Shown piece by piece: positions 23,777 through 34,460 of a stretch of 64,000 nucleotides of DNA. Origin of the DNA: Escarpia spicata (taxonomy: Eukaryota; Annelida; Polychaeta; Sabellida; Siboglinidae); contig OZ023214.1 in NCBI GenBank assembly GCA_963995525.1, positions 44,709,359 to 44,773,358 of the forward strand. The letters are read 5' to 3'. Under the pieces are notes generated by a model that had not been told where the DNA came from, did not search any database, and saw only the letters and a list, made by a program, of their open reading frames with translations. The stretch's first letter is position 1. Every line of letters begins with the position of its first letter. The translations under genes and the position numbers were made by a program.

Positions 23777-24230
23777 TTGTCTGGTCAATGCACTGAAAAC
23801 GAGGCAGATGATTACGAAACAGAAGGTGAAACGTACACAAAGTCGTTCTGCGTAGTCACTGCGGCAGAAGGACACAAAGACACACCGCGTAACGAAGTGT
23901 ATGCCAACCTCAATATTGTATGTGCTGACATGGGGGGTATCCATGAACTCAAACTTAAAGTCGACATAGGTGCATCAGGTAATATCCTACCCGTGCGGGT
24001 CGCAAAACAGATGTATGGAGAACTGTGGCAATCCAAATAGAAACTGTACCTCATACAAAGTTAGCTGATTACAACGGTGGCGAGATCAAATGCTTCGGCG
24101 CACTGAAGATCCTATGGCAATACAAGGACTGTCAGAGCCGCAGGTACAAGTGCTACGTTGTTGACGTCCAAGGACCAGCGATCCTGGGCCTGAGAACATA
24201 TGAGAACAGTGACAATACATGCCATCAAAC
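23777..24230 (+). pseudogene. Retropepsin remnant with altered active site
   Basis: The open frame 23777-24040 contains LKVDIGASGNILP where retropepsins have D-[TS]-G-A-[ST]. The residue after the catalytic Asp is Ile (ATA, 23966-23968). The domain continues in another frame through CYVVDVQGPAILGLRT, the flap-to-C-terminal signature. The frame change and the active-site substitution make it inactive. Confidence 0.75.
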
Positions 24231-24269
24231 CTGACGTTACACAGGTCGCTGCGAACACCAACCTACAGA

Positions 24270-25010
24270 ACGCAACAGCGAACTCCATCGTGGACCTCAA
24301 GAGGCAGTTTCCAGATCAGTTTGATCGCATCGGTACTTTTAAAGGCAAGGCTACTCTTTCGTTGAAACCAGAAGCGAAACCCCCAATCAATGCCCCACGA
24401 AAGTACAGTATACATCTGAAGACAAAGCTACAACAGGAGCTTGATGCCACGGAGAACGACGGAATAATCAGGAAGATTGAGCACCACACTGACTGGTGTT
24501 GATCAATCGCAACAAGCGAAATTGGGAGCTTAAGGGTATGTCTTGACCCCAGGTGTCTCAATGCCTGTCTCAAGCGCTGTCCACACATGATTCCGACCCT
24601 AGAGGAACTCAACCCGGAGTTCGCCGGGGCACGCGTATTCTCGAAGATGGACGCCAAATCAGGATATTGGTCAATCCACCTTGAAGAGACCAGTTAAGAG
24701 ACGACAACCTTCCAAACACCTTTTGGGAGGTTCTGTTATAAACGACTCCCATTCGGTCTATGCGTGTTACAGGACCTTTTTCAGCAGACAGTGGACAAAA
24801 TCCTAGCCAGATGCCCTGGGTGCGTTGGCATTGCAGACAACGTAGTCGAACACGGACGCAACCACGAAGAGCACGTTAGGAACCTGTAGGTTGCCAGAGA
24901 GGAAGGTCTAGTCCTCAACTCCAAGAAATGCATCATCAAGACCAATGAAATCGCCTTCTTCGGGTCGGTGAGCGGCCAAGACGGTATCAGGCCTGACCGT
25001 GGCAAAATTT
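24270..25010 (+). pseudogene. Partial gypsy-type reverse transcriptase
   Basis: Conserved fingers and palm blocks are seen in order: DLKRQFPDQF, RKYSIHLKTKLQQELD, CLDPRCLNACLKR, KMDAKSGYWSIHLEE, TPFGRFCYKRLPFGLC, then GIADNV at the catalytic position and FFGSVSGQDGIRPD. The second catalytic Asp is Asn (AAC, 24839-24841). Several in-frame stops and frame changes are present. The match ends near 25010. Confidence 0.85.
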
Positions 25011-25015
25011 TATGG

Positions 25016-25837
25016 CCTCATATTTATTACATTAGAATATTTACGGCGTATGGTAAAGTATTATATTAACGACTATTCCGAGATTATTAAGTAAGGTGAT
25101 GGTAAAACAACTGACTGCACGGGCTCTAATTAAATAGTGCCTACTATTAATGTAATGGTAGACAGAACACCTCCGACCTTGCCTTATATGAAGAAAACAT
25201 TGCACATAAACTTCACTATATATATGTATGCATATCTCATTTATATCAAAATAAAGCATTAATATATAAACTCTGCTGGTGCTCAATGGCAATACCCTGA
25301 GCTAATCTACTACAGGAAGACACAGAGTAATTGTTGGTAAAGGTATTTTATTAATGGTACCAACAGAACGTACATGCATATTGATGAGATAGCTAAACAG
25401 TTAACACAAACATAAACATGCTCATGAAGAAAACCTACAATTAATTCACAAGAAAAGATAGCAAATGTTGGTGGGGGGGGGCATTTGTCCCATAATATAA
25501 AGTGACATCAGCATAACAATTATAACGCTGTCAAAGTTCAACTTTATGCAGACCTATCAGACATGCATTTGAAATGCACAGAAGCTTCTACAACATTTTA
25601 TCTCTATCCAATAGGTGGCAGTTGTTTTTGTTGTGGCCTAATACACTAACTAAGCTACACAGAGGAAATGTTGTATTCTTGTGACCCCAGAAGGATAAGT
25701 AAGAAAATTACTATTAACCATGAAATATATTATTTGAGAGATTTGTAATTAAGGTGAGACACCTCACCTAAATGTTTATCTGAACAAAATACTCAAAAAC
25801 TGTTTCCACCATATTCTGATAGCTTATTACATAAATA
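25016..25837. other. Non-coding AT-rich stretch
   Basis: No gene, RNA or repeat is recognised between the retroelement fragment and the inverted repeat at 25838. Confidence 0.4.
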
Positions 25838-25999
25838 AGTTCACTTTTATAACCACTACATGCCTCTAAGTCAATTGTATTCATGGATCAAAAAAATTCA
25901 ATATATATTTGACTCGGTATTACAAATCCAATATATTGAATTTTTTTGATCCATGAATACAATTGACTTAGAGGCATGTAGTGGTTATAAAAGTGAACT
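25838..25999. repeat. Perfect 69-bp inverted repeat with 24-nt loop
   Basis: Arms 25838-25906 and 25931-25999 are exact reverse complements, checked base by base, separated by 25907-25930. Part of the right arm (ATGTAGTGGTTATAAA) is repeated again directly after it at 26002-26018. It abuts the last exon of the minus-strand gene. Confidence 0.9.
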
Positions 26000-26192
26000 A
26001 CATGTAGTGGTTATAAACGTGCAACTACAAAAATCGTAACTAGCTACTGTGTCTCCCTGTAACTGCTCAGTCCACTCGCACTGCGCCAGTCCACTGATCA
26101 GACTGAGGACCTTGCTGCTCATAGTCGTCGATTTCTTTTGTTTGTCCCGCTGCACTTTGCTGCCAGTCTCCGGGTTGATGTGTACTAGGCAT
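25987..26192 (-). CDS. Unnamed gene, terminal exon
   Basis: The acceptor is ATATGTTGCAG. In the phase expected after the previous exon it reads CLVHINPETGSKVQRDKQKK and then SSKVLSLISGLAQCEWTEQL. The frame then runs into the inverted repeat to a TAA near 25987, so the original C-terminus may have been replaced by inserted DNA. Confidence 0.55.
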
Positions 26193-26663
26193 CTGCAACA
26201 TATTGCAAATCATAAATTTCTTATTAGGTAATAAACCAAGGGTTTACTATGTAATATCTGGTTTGTTTTGGTTCATTGGCATTAGCAACCCCATACATCT
26301 GTATACCATATTTGATCCTTGAACACAGTTCTACAGTAAATAATTCTTATTAACACATAATTGATACAAGTGTGCAATATTACAGCAATATGACATGTTT
26401 TAATTCTGAATATATACATATTCAAAGATGCTATGTTAATTATATATTTCCTTTAATTAACCAACTTCTGACCCAAAAAGTCAATATCAGGTAGCAGATA
26501 TTGTTATAAATACCCTTTTCATATGATTTTATATACAAGATATGTGGGTCTTCCCATTTTGTCTATCATACACTAAGATAACGTTTGTCTACATTTATTG
26601 TAAGTTTATAACAAAACAAAAAACCCAACCCTGCACGTTATAATTAGGTTCAAAATGTCACAT

Positions 26664-26832
26664 CTCTGAATGAATTCCAATGTGGAAGCTGCTCCAAGTG
26701 GGAATTTTATGTTGACCACAAAATATGCCATAACCAGCATGCTAATGCCAACAACCGTGTCCTCTGTGTGGCTGGCCACAACAAGCTTGTCCATGACCAG
26801 CATCATGCGTTTCGCAATCAACAGAGACTCTC
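26664..26832 (-). pseudogene. Unnamed gene, exon with lost splice donor
   Basis: The acceptor is TTGTTACAG. It encodes ESLLIAKRMMLVMDKLVV, then AYFVVNIKFPLGAASTLEFI. The expected exon end CAGAG is followed by ATGTGA rather than GT. Reading through gives a stop at 26606-26608, with AATAAA on the minus strand (26594-26599) about 7 bp later. Confidence 0.65.
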
Positions 26833-27247
26833 CTGTAACAAACCAAGCTCAAGTTAGTAAAGTAAGCATCAAGCTACAAAATATGTAATGTTGTGAATTA
26901 GACATGTTTTGCAGGTCGCCACCATGCCAGAAGACCACAGCTGTTTTCTGGACTAGCATGCTAGAAGACCACAGCTGATGAAGTTATTTTTATATCATAT
27001 TTTGAGATTTCTTATAGTAAGTGATCTTTCTGTGTGATCGTCTAAACAATTAAACAGTCTAACACCATACATATATACACTTAGCCTTTAACGTGGTTTG
27101 GGCATAAACATGTTTTAGTTTATTTATTTGGCATGTTACATAGGGTGTAGTATATTTGGAATATGCATGCCATCCCAATGAGCTAAAAAATCGAAGTGTT
27201 ATTCTATAGGATCTTGAAAATATAAATATACACCAAATACTCCTTAC

Positions 27248-27317
27248 CACACAAAACGAGGCAAGGTGTCTCAGGCAAGGTTGGCAGCTGCTCCACTTCT
27301 GATGTTGAAGACGTGTC
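27248..27317 (-). CDS. Unnamed gene, 70-bp exon
   Basis: The acceptor is TTATAG and the donor GTAAGG. It encodes DTSSTSEVEQLPTLPETPC followed by LVLC and ends at phase 1, which matches the next exon. Confidence 0.65.
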
Positions 27318-27658
27318 CTATAACCGACTTATATGTAAATTAAAATCGTATATTTATCTTTATTGTCAGCAGACCTATGATTAAGCGATTCTGATACCAC
27401 TGCTAACATAAACAATTCCAATTTGGGAACCAGCCTTTCCAATTCAGGAATTGACCCAGGCCAATAAATAAATATTTAATTGTGTTCAGTACAAGGCTAA
27501 TCAGAAATGTTGCCATGGTAACACGGTGACATTTTATTGTTTTCCCGCTTTATATTGATGATATGAATTACACCATCATGGCCCAATCGAAGCGGGACAA
27601 CCCACATATTAGTTTTGTATATCAAATCAAATATAAATATTCATACACATTTACATAC

Positions 27659-28299
27659 CTTAGCTTCTACAAAGAGTTGGTCGCTCTTTTGATCAAACTC
27701 AGCCATCACTGCAAGGATGAGTGCAGCTGTCTTGCACTGGCCGCTGTTGACATAGGCTTGCAGGGGGCGGAGCTTTCGTTGTCGAAGATGAGACTGATTT
27801 TCCTTTTGGAAGACACCTTCAGATAGCGCTTCAAGATGTCGCCCTTCTTTGCCACAAAATCAATGATGTTTGCTACTGCATCCAAACCCAGCAGCATCTT
27901 GGAATGTCCAAGTAGGCCACGGTCAACGAACAGGTACGGCCAGCTGGCGAGATCAGGCATGCTGCTACCTGACGCGATGTCAACGCGCTGCTGGTAGTAC
28001 GTGCTTTCCATCAACGCTTGAACTGTCTCATCTAACGCGTTGCCCTGATCAGACAGCTCAACCAAAGCCTTCTGTTTATCTTTTTGATCGAGCACGGTGT
28101 CGTCTTCAGGAGATGAGTCTGGCATGCAACCGTAGCTGTCGGTGCGCATGCGTGTAGTCGGCTGCGTTGCATCAGAACGTTTCCGCTTGACAGCCTGCAG
28201 TGAAGAACCACGGTTCAAATTATCCACTCGACAGACTAGCTGGTTTAGCAGCGATTGATGTCCAGATCCAATCACATCATTGCAAATACTGTCCTCCAA
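27659..28299 (-). pseudogene. Unnamed gene, large exon with internal frameshift
   Basis: The upstream part reads VKRKRSDATQPTTR and later WPYLFVDRGLLGH and KKGDILKRYLK. From about 27820 the next frame is clearly the coding one, through LRPLQAYVNSGQ and VMAEFDQKSDQLFVEAK, to a good donor AAG|GTATGT. Staying in the first frame gives a stop at 27706. Confidence 0.6.
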
Positions 28300-28545
28300 A
28301 GAGTCTTGAGTACCGCCTCACCACCGACTCGGCTGTTCTTGAGAGTAGTCGTCGCTGTGGTCGTTGGCACTGTAGATGCCACGGTATGGCAAACTCTGCT
28401 GACCAGCTGGGGTTCGTGCTTGGGGAGAGGCAGGGTGTCGACGCAGCAGATTCTGAAGTTGCATTCGTCTTCGATGGTGTTGTCACACCAGGTGCAACCG
28501 CAGTTGATGTCGCAGTTAATATCGAAGGTTGAATATCATCGCTGA

Positions 28546-29340
28546 CATGTGTTGCTGAAATTAACTGTTACGTATAAGTATGCAGCCAGTCATCTTGAAT
28601 ACTTGTTGTGGATTGAGAGGAACACTGTAGATGAAAGTAATTACGCTAGCCAAAGAAGGTTTTGAATGTTGAATTCAGCTTATTCTACAGTACAAAACTC
28701 TGTATAGAAACCTTACAACTCAATACAAGTGTTGATCCTAGCGTTATGTTATTTTTCATAAAAATCTGCATCTTATTCATGATGATGATAATGATTATTA
28801 TGACGATGTCTACCATAATCATCATTAAGCATCAACATCATCACAATGACCATCATCATCATCATCACTCTTGTCATTGACATTGTCATCATTGTCAACA
28901 TCATCATCCACATTATCACCATATTAATGGTCATACTAATAAAGACACAGCTGAAAGAAACAAAAACAAATCTATCTGGTGAATCCGCTAGGTGGCGTAT
29001 TTCCTTCTAGCGGCCAAAACTTCACATAACTTCTTATTTCGCATCAATATCTTCAATATACACAATTTTATGGCCGTTTCCTATATAATCAAATGCAGTA
29101 CATCAAGCTTCTGGGGCCAGTTTGGGCACAAGAAATGGACTGAAATTCAATACCAAAAAGTGTTGTTTTTCTGAAACAAAAAGTGGAATTACGTCGGAAA
29201 TAATGAAGATGTCACAAAAATTCAAAAACTATCATAAACTTAATTGAAAAAATAGCGAATTTGAATTTTTACCTGATGTACCTAGCTATGTAGCAGGTAT
29301 CAGTCAGCACTAGTCCATGTCACATTGCAGCTGTCAGACG
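28546..29340. other. Intergenic stretch with imperfect (ATC)n
   Basis: An imperfect ATC/GAT microsatellite lies at about 28778-28920. The rest is AT-rich without recognisable features. Confidence 0.6.
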
Positions 29341-29813
29341 CATCCTCGCGCGCCAGGGGTCGCTGCTCCTGATTACGTCAGTGCCAGCCAGCAGTACCCC
29401 TGACTGATCGCTTTGCGAAACTCTGAATTTAAGCTCAGCCTATGAAATCGCTCACTAGATCAGTGGATATCGGTAGGTGAGGTGGTCATAATAAAACTAA
29501 TTTCAACCAACCGTGGCTCGTGTTACATGCAATGTAAAATGTTTTGGAAGTAGAAGCAATTATTCGAATACACAATACCGCTCAGCTGCCCGTGCTAATG
29601 GGCGAACGGGTCATTATATATTGGGATTCCCAGAACGGCAGAAGTCGTTTATCCGTCTTCAAATTGAGCAGGGTATTTGCGCTGTTCTCACGGGTGATGC
29701 AGTCGCGACTGGCGAAGTCAATTACTAGATTGACTCAGCTAACTTCCGCACTTCGCGTAGGGGATCAGCCAGGGCTAGTTTTGCATGGCAAACAGCCCTG
29801 GCTTGCGAGGATG
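29341..29813. mobile_element. Non-autonomous DNA transposon, copy 2
   Basis: This is 473 bp and collinear with the copy at 4731-5128. The left end is CATCCTCGCGCGCCAGGG and the reverse complement of the right end is CATCCTCGCAAGCCAGGG, 16 of 18 matching. The flanks GTCAGACG and GTCGGACC resemble a decayed 8-bp target duplication. It contains segments missing from copy 1, so it is closer to the full form. Confidence 0.8.
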
Positions 29814-30423
29814 GTCGGACCCGGTGTGCATCTTTCACACTAAGTGGACGATAATACAGTCTCCAAATGATAGTCACCATAGTCTCGCTTAACCGACTCT
29901 CGCCTGGCTGCGTGACTTCGCCAAGAAGATAGTCTGGCTCTGAATGGCCCTTCTGAATGTTATCCGCTAGATGGCAACACTGGTATACGCATGCATTAAA
30001 GGTACTCAACCAATTCGATTGTCTTGCTGCTCGCGTTTCTTACAGAGGAATAAAGTATTCCCCAATGATATCCCAGTTCGTTTATGCATACGTATTAGTT
30101 CGTTTTTATCAAATTAATACAAAAACTGCAAACTCTTTCGTTTTTAGTAAAAACCGAATCCGGTTTTTTGCTTCGATTTTAGCTGAGTATGGACATTGAA
30201 CTCGGCGTGGAATCGCGTTCTTGTCTTCTCGTGATCGCGAATTATGGGCGATATTGACCTTTGACTCCCACCCTTTGGCGCTGTTGATATTATGGAATTC
30301 CGAGTTTAGGCAATGAATGGACGTCCACGAACATATATGCCACCGACACGGCAAAATGGGCTAAATTAGACAGACAAAAACAGTACCCACGCATAAAGGT
30401 GTATTTCTATTAGAGAACGACTA

Positions 30424-30558
30424 TGGAAGAAACAAAGCAAACAGGAGTTGGTGACAGTGCCAGTGGACTGTGGCCGTGGGCCGTTGCCCGTGCCGTGGTG
30501 TCAGTCACAATATCAACAGACGAGATGCAGCGTTCGCAAAGGTTCTTCCAGACATGTT
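30424..30558 (+). CDS. Small open frame, possible first exon
   Basis: ATG at 30424 begins MEETKQTGVGDSASGLWPWA and continues for 44 residues to TAG. The region is relatively rich in CpG compared with its surroundings, as is common for 5' ends of genes. A possible donor GTAATT overlaps the stop codon, so it could splice onward, but no following exon was found. I do not recognise the product. Confidence 0.2.
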
Positions 30559-30559
30559 A

Positions 30560-31436
30560 GTAATTTGGATTTATTCAGCTATAATCACGTATATTTAGAC
30601 GTATGAGTATATATATTAATGTTGCTTGTACTAAATTTATTTGATTGTTTTCCTTTTAGTCATTGGCAATGGCGGTATGGGCGGCCTGGCTGGGCCCTGT
30701 TTACTATAGACTAATATCAGCTAACAGTACGACGCTATGCCTATGGCATATACTTATGTCAATGATAGTGACTATATTATGTCTATGTCGTATATGTTAG
30801 TAGGCTAGTAGCCTAAGTAGGCTTGGGAAAATAGTAATAGTGTAAATGCATTATAAATGATCCGTAACGATTATAATTATTGAACCAATATGTACATAAT
30901 TTACTAACAACAGTAATGTAATAGTAATTTACTAAATGTATTACTTTTATATTAAAAAATACTATTATGGGACATTTAAAAATGTTAATTGAATTTAATT
31001 GTATGTAGTTTTGGTATTTAATTATTTACAAGGAAAAGAATATTCCAGTAGTTTCACCAGGTTTTTGTATTGTCCATTCTGTGAGTTTTTGTTATGTTCA
31101 GAAAACCAGCGCCCCTCAATATCATGGACATTAATGCCCATAACATGTATATATTATATAGATAGCTCTTGACCGTTGGCATTGGTTGCATCTGACAGGT
31201 GGTCATTCATTGCATTGCAACTTTTGCAAGTACATTTAAATGATTATTGCTAGAAACAATCAGTGCTGACTATTAATACATGTACTATATTTTCAGAACT
31301 TGAGGTGTGTCGACACCACATGCAGATGTATGCTTCAAAGCTCTTCACCTTCAGGTAAACCTTCAGAGTGTTATCAAATGTGGTTACTCTGTCACCAAAC
31401 CTGTTATAAAAATTACAAATACAAGCAATAAACAAG
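30560..31436. other. Non-coding AT-rich stretch
   Basis: No gene, RNA or repeat is recognised. Confidence 0.4.
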
Positions 31437-31441
31437 TATGT

Positions 31442-31784
31442 CATAGGCGGATCCAGGCGGGCCTGGGGACAGGTGCCCCCCTAGAGCATAAGAATTTGGC
31501 GTGTATGTAAATCTTTTATAATGGGCCCACGCGACTGTGTCCTCCCAGACCGTTTGAAATGTGCCCCAGTTTAGGTGATAATAATAAGCTGAAGTTATGG
31601 CGTCTTCCGATATCACCACTCCAGTGGAGCGGGTGAAGTTATGGTGTCTTCCAATATCACCACTCCAGTGGAGCGGGTGATGTTATGGCAGCGCGGTAGT
31701 GACAAAATTTAGACTACACCATTTGGTTTGGCCGCCAGTGGAGGTTTTTGTGCCTCTCATACTCGATTTCTGGATCCACCCCTG
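31442..31784. mobile_element. Short inverted-repeat element with internal tandem duplication
   Basis: The left end CATAGGCGGATCCAG and the reverse complement of the right end CAGGGGTGGATCCAG match at 12 of 15 positions. TATGT flanks both ends (31437-31441 and 31785-31789). Inside, a segment of about 47 bp containing GATATCACCACTCCAGTGG and GAGCGGGTGA occurs twice in tandem (about 31590-31687). No transposase is encoded. Confidence 0.65.
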
Positions 31785-31789
31785 TATGT

Positions 31790-33189
31790 GATAGTTTTGT
31801 TTGTCGGCATGAGGATTTTGCAGTAACGTGGTGTCCTCGTTAAATTGCATATTGTTGTTAGAAATGCATGTGAATTAAAGTAAAGACAACGTAAAGTAAA
31901 AACATTTTATTGAAACTATTTGATGAGATTGACTACAAAATAATGAAAAGTACAATACAACTACAGGTACAATCACTGCACTTGATGTGTATAATGTAAT
32001 ACTTTTTAATATCACATGCACATAAAATGCAAAACAACAATAGAAAAAAAAATTAGGAAGATTCTTTGTTACAAAAAAAAACACACTAGTACACGTGATG
32101 TCAAATGCTAGTTGTAGTTTAGACATGCCTTGTATGTTTACAACTCACAAAATTAGTGACTAAACAATTATGTGTATTAACAAAACATTTTAATATCGCA
32201 TGCCCATAAAATGTAAACCAATGAGAACAAATTATTTAGGAAGATGTCTAGTTGAACAAGTGTAATATGTACATATCAAATAAAAATAACTATTATGAAT
32301 CATAATTGTTTTTTTAACAAAGAATCATAATTTATGGTTCTTTGTTAAAAAAACATCAATGATTAGAAAATTTTGTAGTTTATGCAATGCTTGGTATGTA
32401 TGTTTACAACTCGCAAATAATAGTGACCAGACTAGTCAGTGTCATCGCCATGTAACTGAGAATTACATGTACAATCACTACATGCTACATTGCTCAGGTT
32501 TACTCAGTTGTATGAAGAGTACCAGCTACAGACCGCAATATTTTTGTACAAATAATCTTCGCATATTAATTTTAGTGTGGCTGAATGCTTCCCACATAAG
32601 TCAAGAAGGTGTTCGAATTAACAGGTCTGCCAGGGATTGAAGTTTAAAGCGATTTGAGCAATCCTGAGGACTGGATACTACACCATATCAGTACAGGTGT
32701 ATAATCATCATGCGAAGTGAAAATGTAATGTAAATTATTTGTGAAAATATAAACCAGTGATAAAAAAGAATAATTTAGAAATATGAAACGTGGCATGCAA
32801 AGTATAATAACAGTCCTCATGATACATAGAGAACTTAAACAAGTAAAATGCTGCTGTCAGTGTATCAACAGATTGTTGTTGCAAAATGTGAAAAGGCTTT
32901 CAATACTATTACTTCATCACAAATTTGTGTTGTTGTACATAACAAGTACCTGGTGTATGTTGCAAGAACTCAGCTGGCTGCCACCGACTATCAACAACAC
33001 AAAGACAATGAAACCCTACCACTGTAACAATGCTGGATAATTGATGTATTTTGTCATAGACACTGCTAAAAGTTAAAGTTGAATTGAATACAAATACTGT
33101 GTATTATTGACTTTTGATAAATGTGTCATCACATATAAAATATAATACATGTCAGAGCCATGCTAATTGTCACTTTGTCTCCAGTATAG
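31790..33189. other. AT-rich stretch with local duplications
   Basis: A segment with TTTTAATATC and CATAAAATG appears near 32005 and again near 32190. TATGTTTACAACTC appears near 32136 and again near 32400. The patch at 32511-32690 resembles 10557-10740. No gene was recognised. Confidence 0.45.
32298..32364. repeat. Imperfect hairpin, 33-bp arms
   Basis: Arms 32298-32330 and 32332-32364 are reverse complements at 29 of 33 positions, sharing TTTTTTTAACAAAGAA, with a 1-nt spacer. Confidence 0.8.
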
Positions 33190-34460
33190 GTAGATGCGGA
33201 TGTACAGCAAAATGTCAGGAGGCTGGTATGCAGTACCATCGAAGACAGCGAACATGTACAGTGATGTCATCGATATCCAAACCGATGTAGTTCACCGAAG
33301 AATACTCGACACTGAACCTGTCTCATGAGCTATTCAGGCGTCACCATATTCGTATGTCGAGCAACCTGCATTCTACATTGATTTTTAGTCAGTTAAGCTA
33401 ACTGACTGACCTGGAAGCCAGTGTACACCCCATCAGCACTGGGGAATCTGTCACGGATGCAACACACGACACAATTGGGATCAGTCGGTGGACATTCACA
33501 TGACAAACCATTAATATGCAGCATGCTGCATGGATGTAGAATCTTGTCCGAGATCCTGGACAAATACAGCTGCCCAGTATGCCATATTAACTTGGAGAAC
33601 TAGTGATACTAAGCACACTAGTCCAATCTCCTGTAAAGAAAAGCATATATTCAGTAAACAAAAACAGGTATTATTGTAGTGTTGGTAGTAAATAATTATG
33701 GAATGTTCATCCTCATAATCAGTAAATGTAAAATAATGTTTCATGTGTGACCTGCAGCATTTAACAAATTAAAACTTTTTCAATTTCATTACAGTGATGC
33801 CTGATCTTAGTCAATATTATAGACCGATTTGAATTCTGCTAATCAGTAAAGCATCAGTAAAGAGCATTTATATATATTTTTTTCAGTATACAAATTCATG
33901 TCAGCGTCTGCCATGTGTAACTACTACACATATTCATGTTTGACATTTTAAGGTTCTGCCTGAAGTTGAATGGTCAAAGTGAATGTTGGAAATTACAAAA
34001 TGAGGTGTTATTGTGATGCTAACAGTATATTTTCCTCGCCAAGTATTCAAAGGTTCATAACATGTATGTTTACCTTCTTAAAAAATGAACATTTTATTTT
34101 ATAAACTTATTTCTGAGTCATCGCCGTATGCTAAATACTTTTAAAGGTGTATTAATATGTCTGTGGGTATAATATAAGTGCAGAAGTCAACTTAGTTTTC
34201 CACGTTCAAGATGTTATTATTAAAATGTGTATGAAAACAAATATATATGTAAATGTGCACATTAAAATGTTTTGATAACTTATATGTGGTTGATTGTTAT
34301 AAATTTGAAATTACCTGGATTGATCAAATGTGGGCCTCCCACAGACTATGTATTCTCCCTGTGTCTGCTTGTCCCAGGTGACCGCCTTAGCTCCTCTTCT
34401 GCCTCCTCTCATTCCCATTCTTGGGTTGCAGTGTGGCCTCTAGCGACATCATAATTCAAG
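33190..34460 (-). pseudogene. Possible decayed multi-exon gene, not recognised
   Basis: On the minus strand a segment at about 34450-34324 reads RGAKAVTWDKQTQGEYIVCG and ends RPTFDQSR before a GTAATT donor. In matching phase, an acceptor TTTGTCCAG near 33560 leads into ILHPCSMLHINGLSCEC, DPNCVVCC and DRFPSADGVYTGFQ before a GTCAGT donor near 33413. Further on (about 33310-33190) FSVEYSSVNYIGLDIDD and AVFDGTAYQPPDILL lie in two different frames. The cysteine spacing (CxC...CVVCC) recalls cysteine-rich regions of ADAM10/17-type proteases, but this is weak. All of it may be chance. Confidence 0.28.

Larger units (their letters stand above)
22640..25015 (+). mobile_element. Decayed gypsy-like LTR retrotransposon (gag, protease, partial RT)
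   Basis: AATAAA near 22655 and a TGGTGGCAGCGATG primer-site-like motif near 22770 mark a possible LTR end and leader. Then follow, in one orientation, a gag capsid-like part (about 23060-23490), a CCHC zinc knuckle, a retropepsin with its PAILGLR tail, and the first half of a reverse transcriptase (DLKRQFPDQFDRIGTFKGKA, MDAKSGYW, RLPFGL). Multiple stops and frame changes occur. The element stops in the region after the catalytic motif (near 25010); RNase H, integrase and a 3' LTR are absent. It is therefore a truncated, dead copy. Confidence 0.85.
25987..28545 (-). pseudogene. Unnamed conserved protein gene (fish/invertebrate family), probably broken
   Basis: No named function. Minus-strand exons are about 28300-27659, 27317-27248, 26832-26664 and 26192 to about 25987. 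Joined, they follow a pattern I associate with a large family of uncharacterised proteins, many in fishes: a Ser/Thr-rich and KRKR part, WPYLFVDRGLLGH, TAALILAVMAEFDQKSDQLF, TPCLVLCGESL, AYFVVNIKFPLGAASTLEFI and LVHINPETGSK, ending LISGLAQCEW. Phases agree at 27659/27317 and 27248/26832. Three defects are seen. The frame changes near 27810-27820 between DILKRYLK and FQKENQSHLR. The donor after 26664 reads ATGTGA instead of GTGTGA. The N-terminal part changes frame near 28300. The family assignment rests on memory of the pattern, not on a search. A rapidly evolving live gene with assembly errors is the alternative. Confidence 0.6.

Noticed and set aside
23586..23944. Minus-strand open frames in the gypsy-like element
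   Set aside because: They overlap the gag/protease remnants on the plus strand and match no known family.
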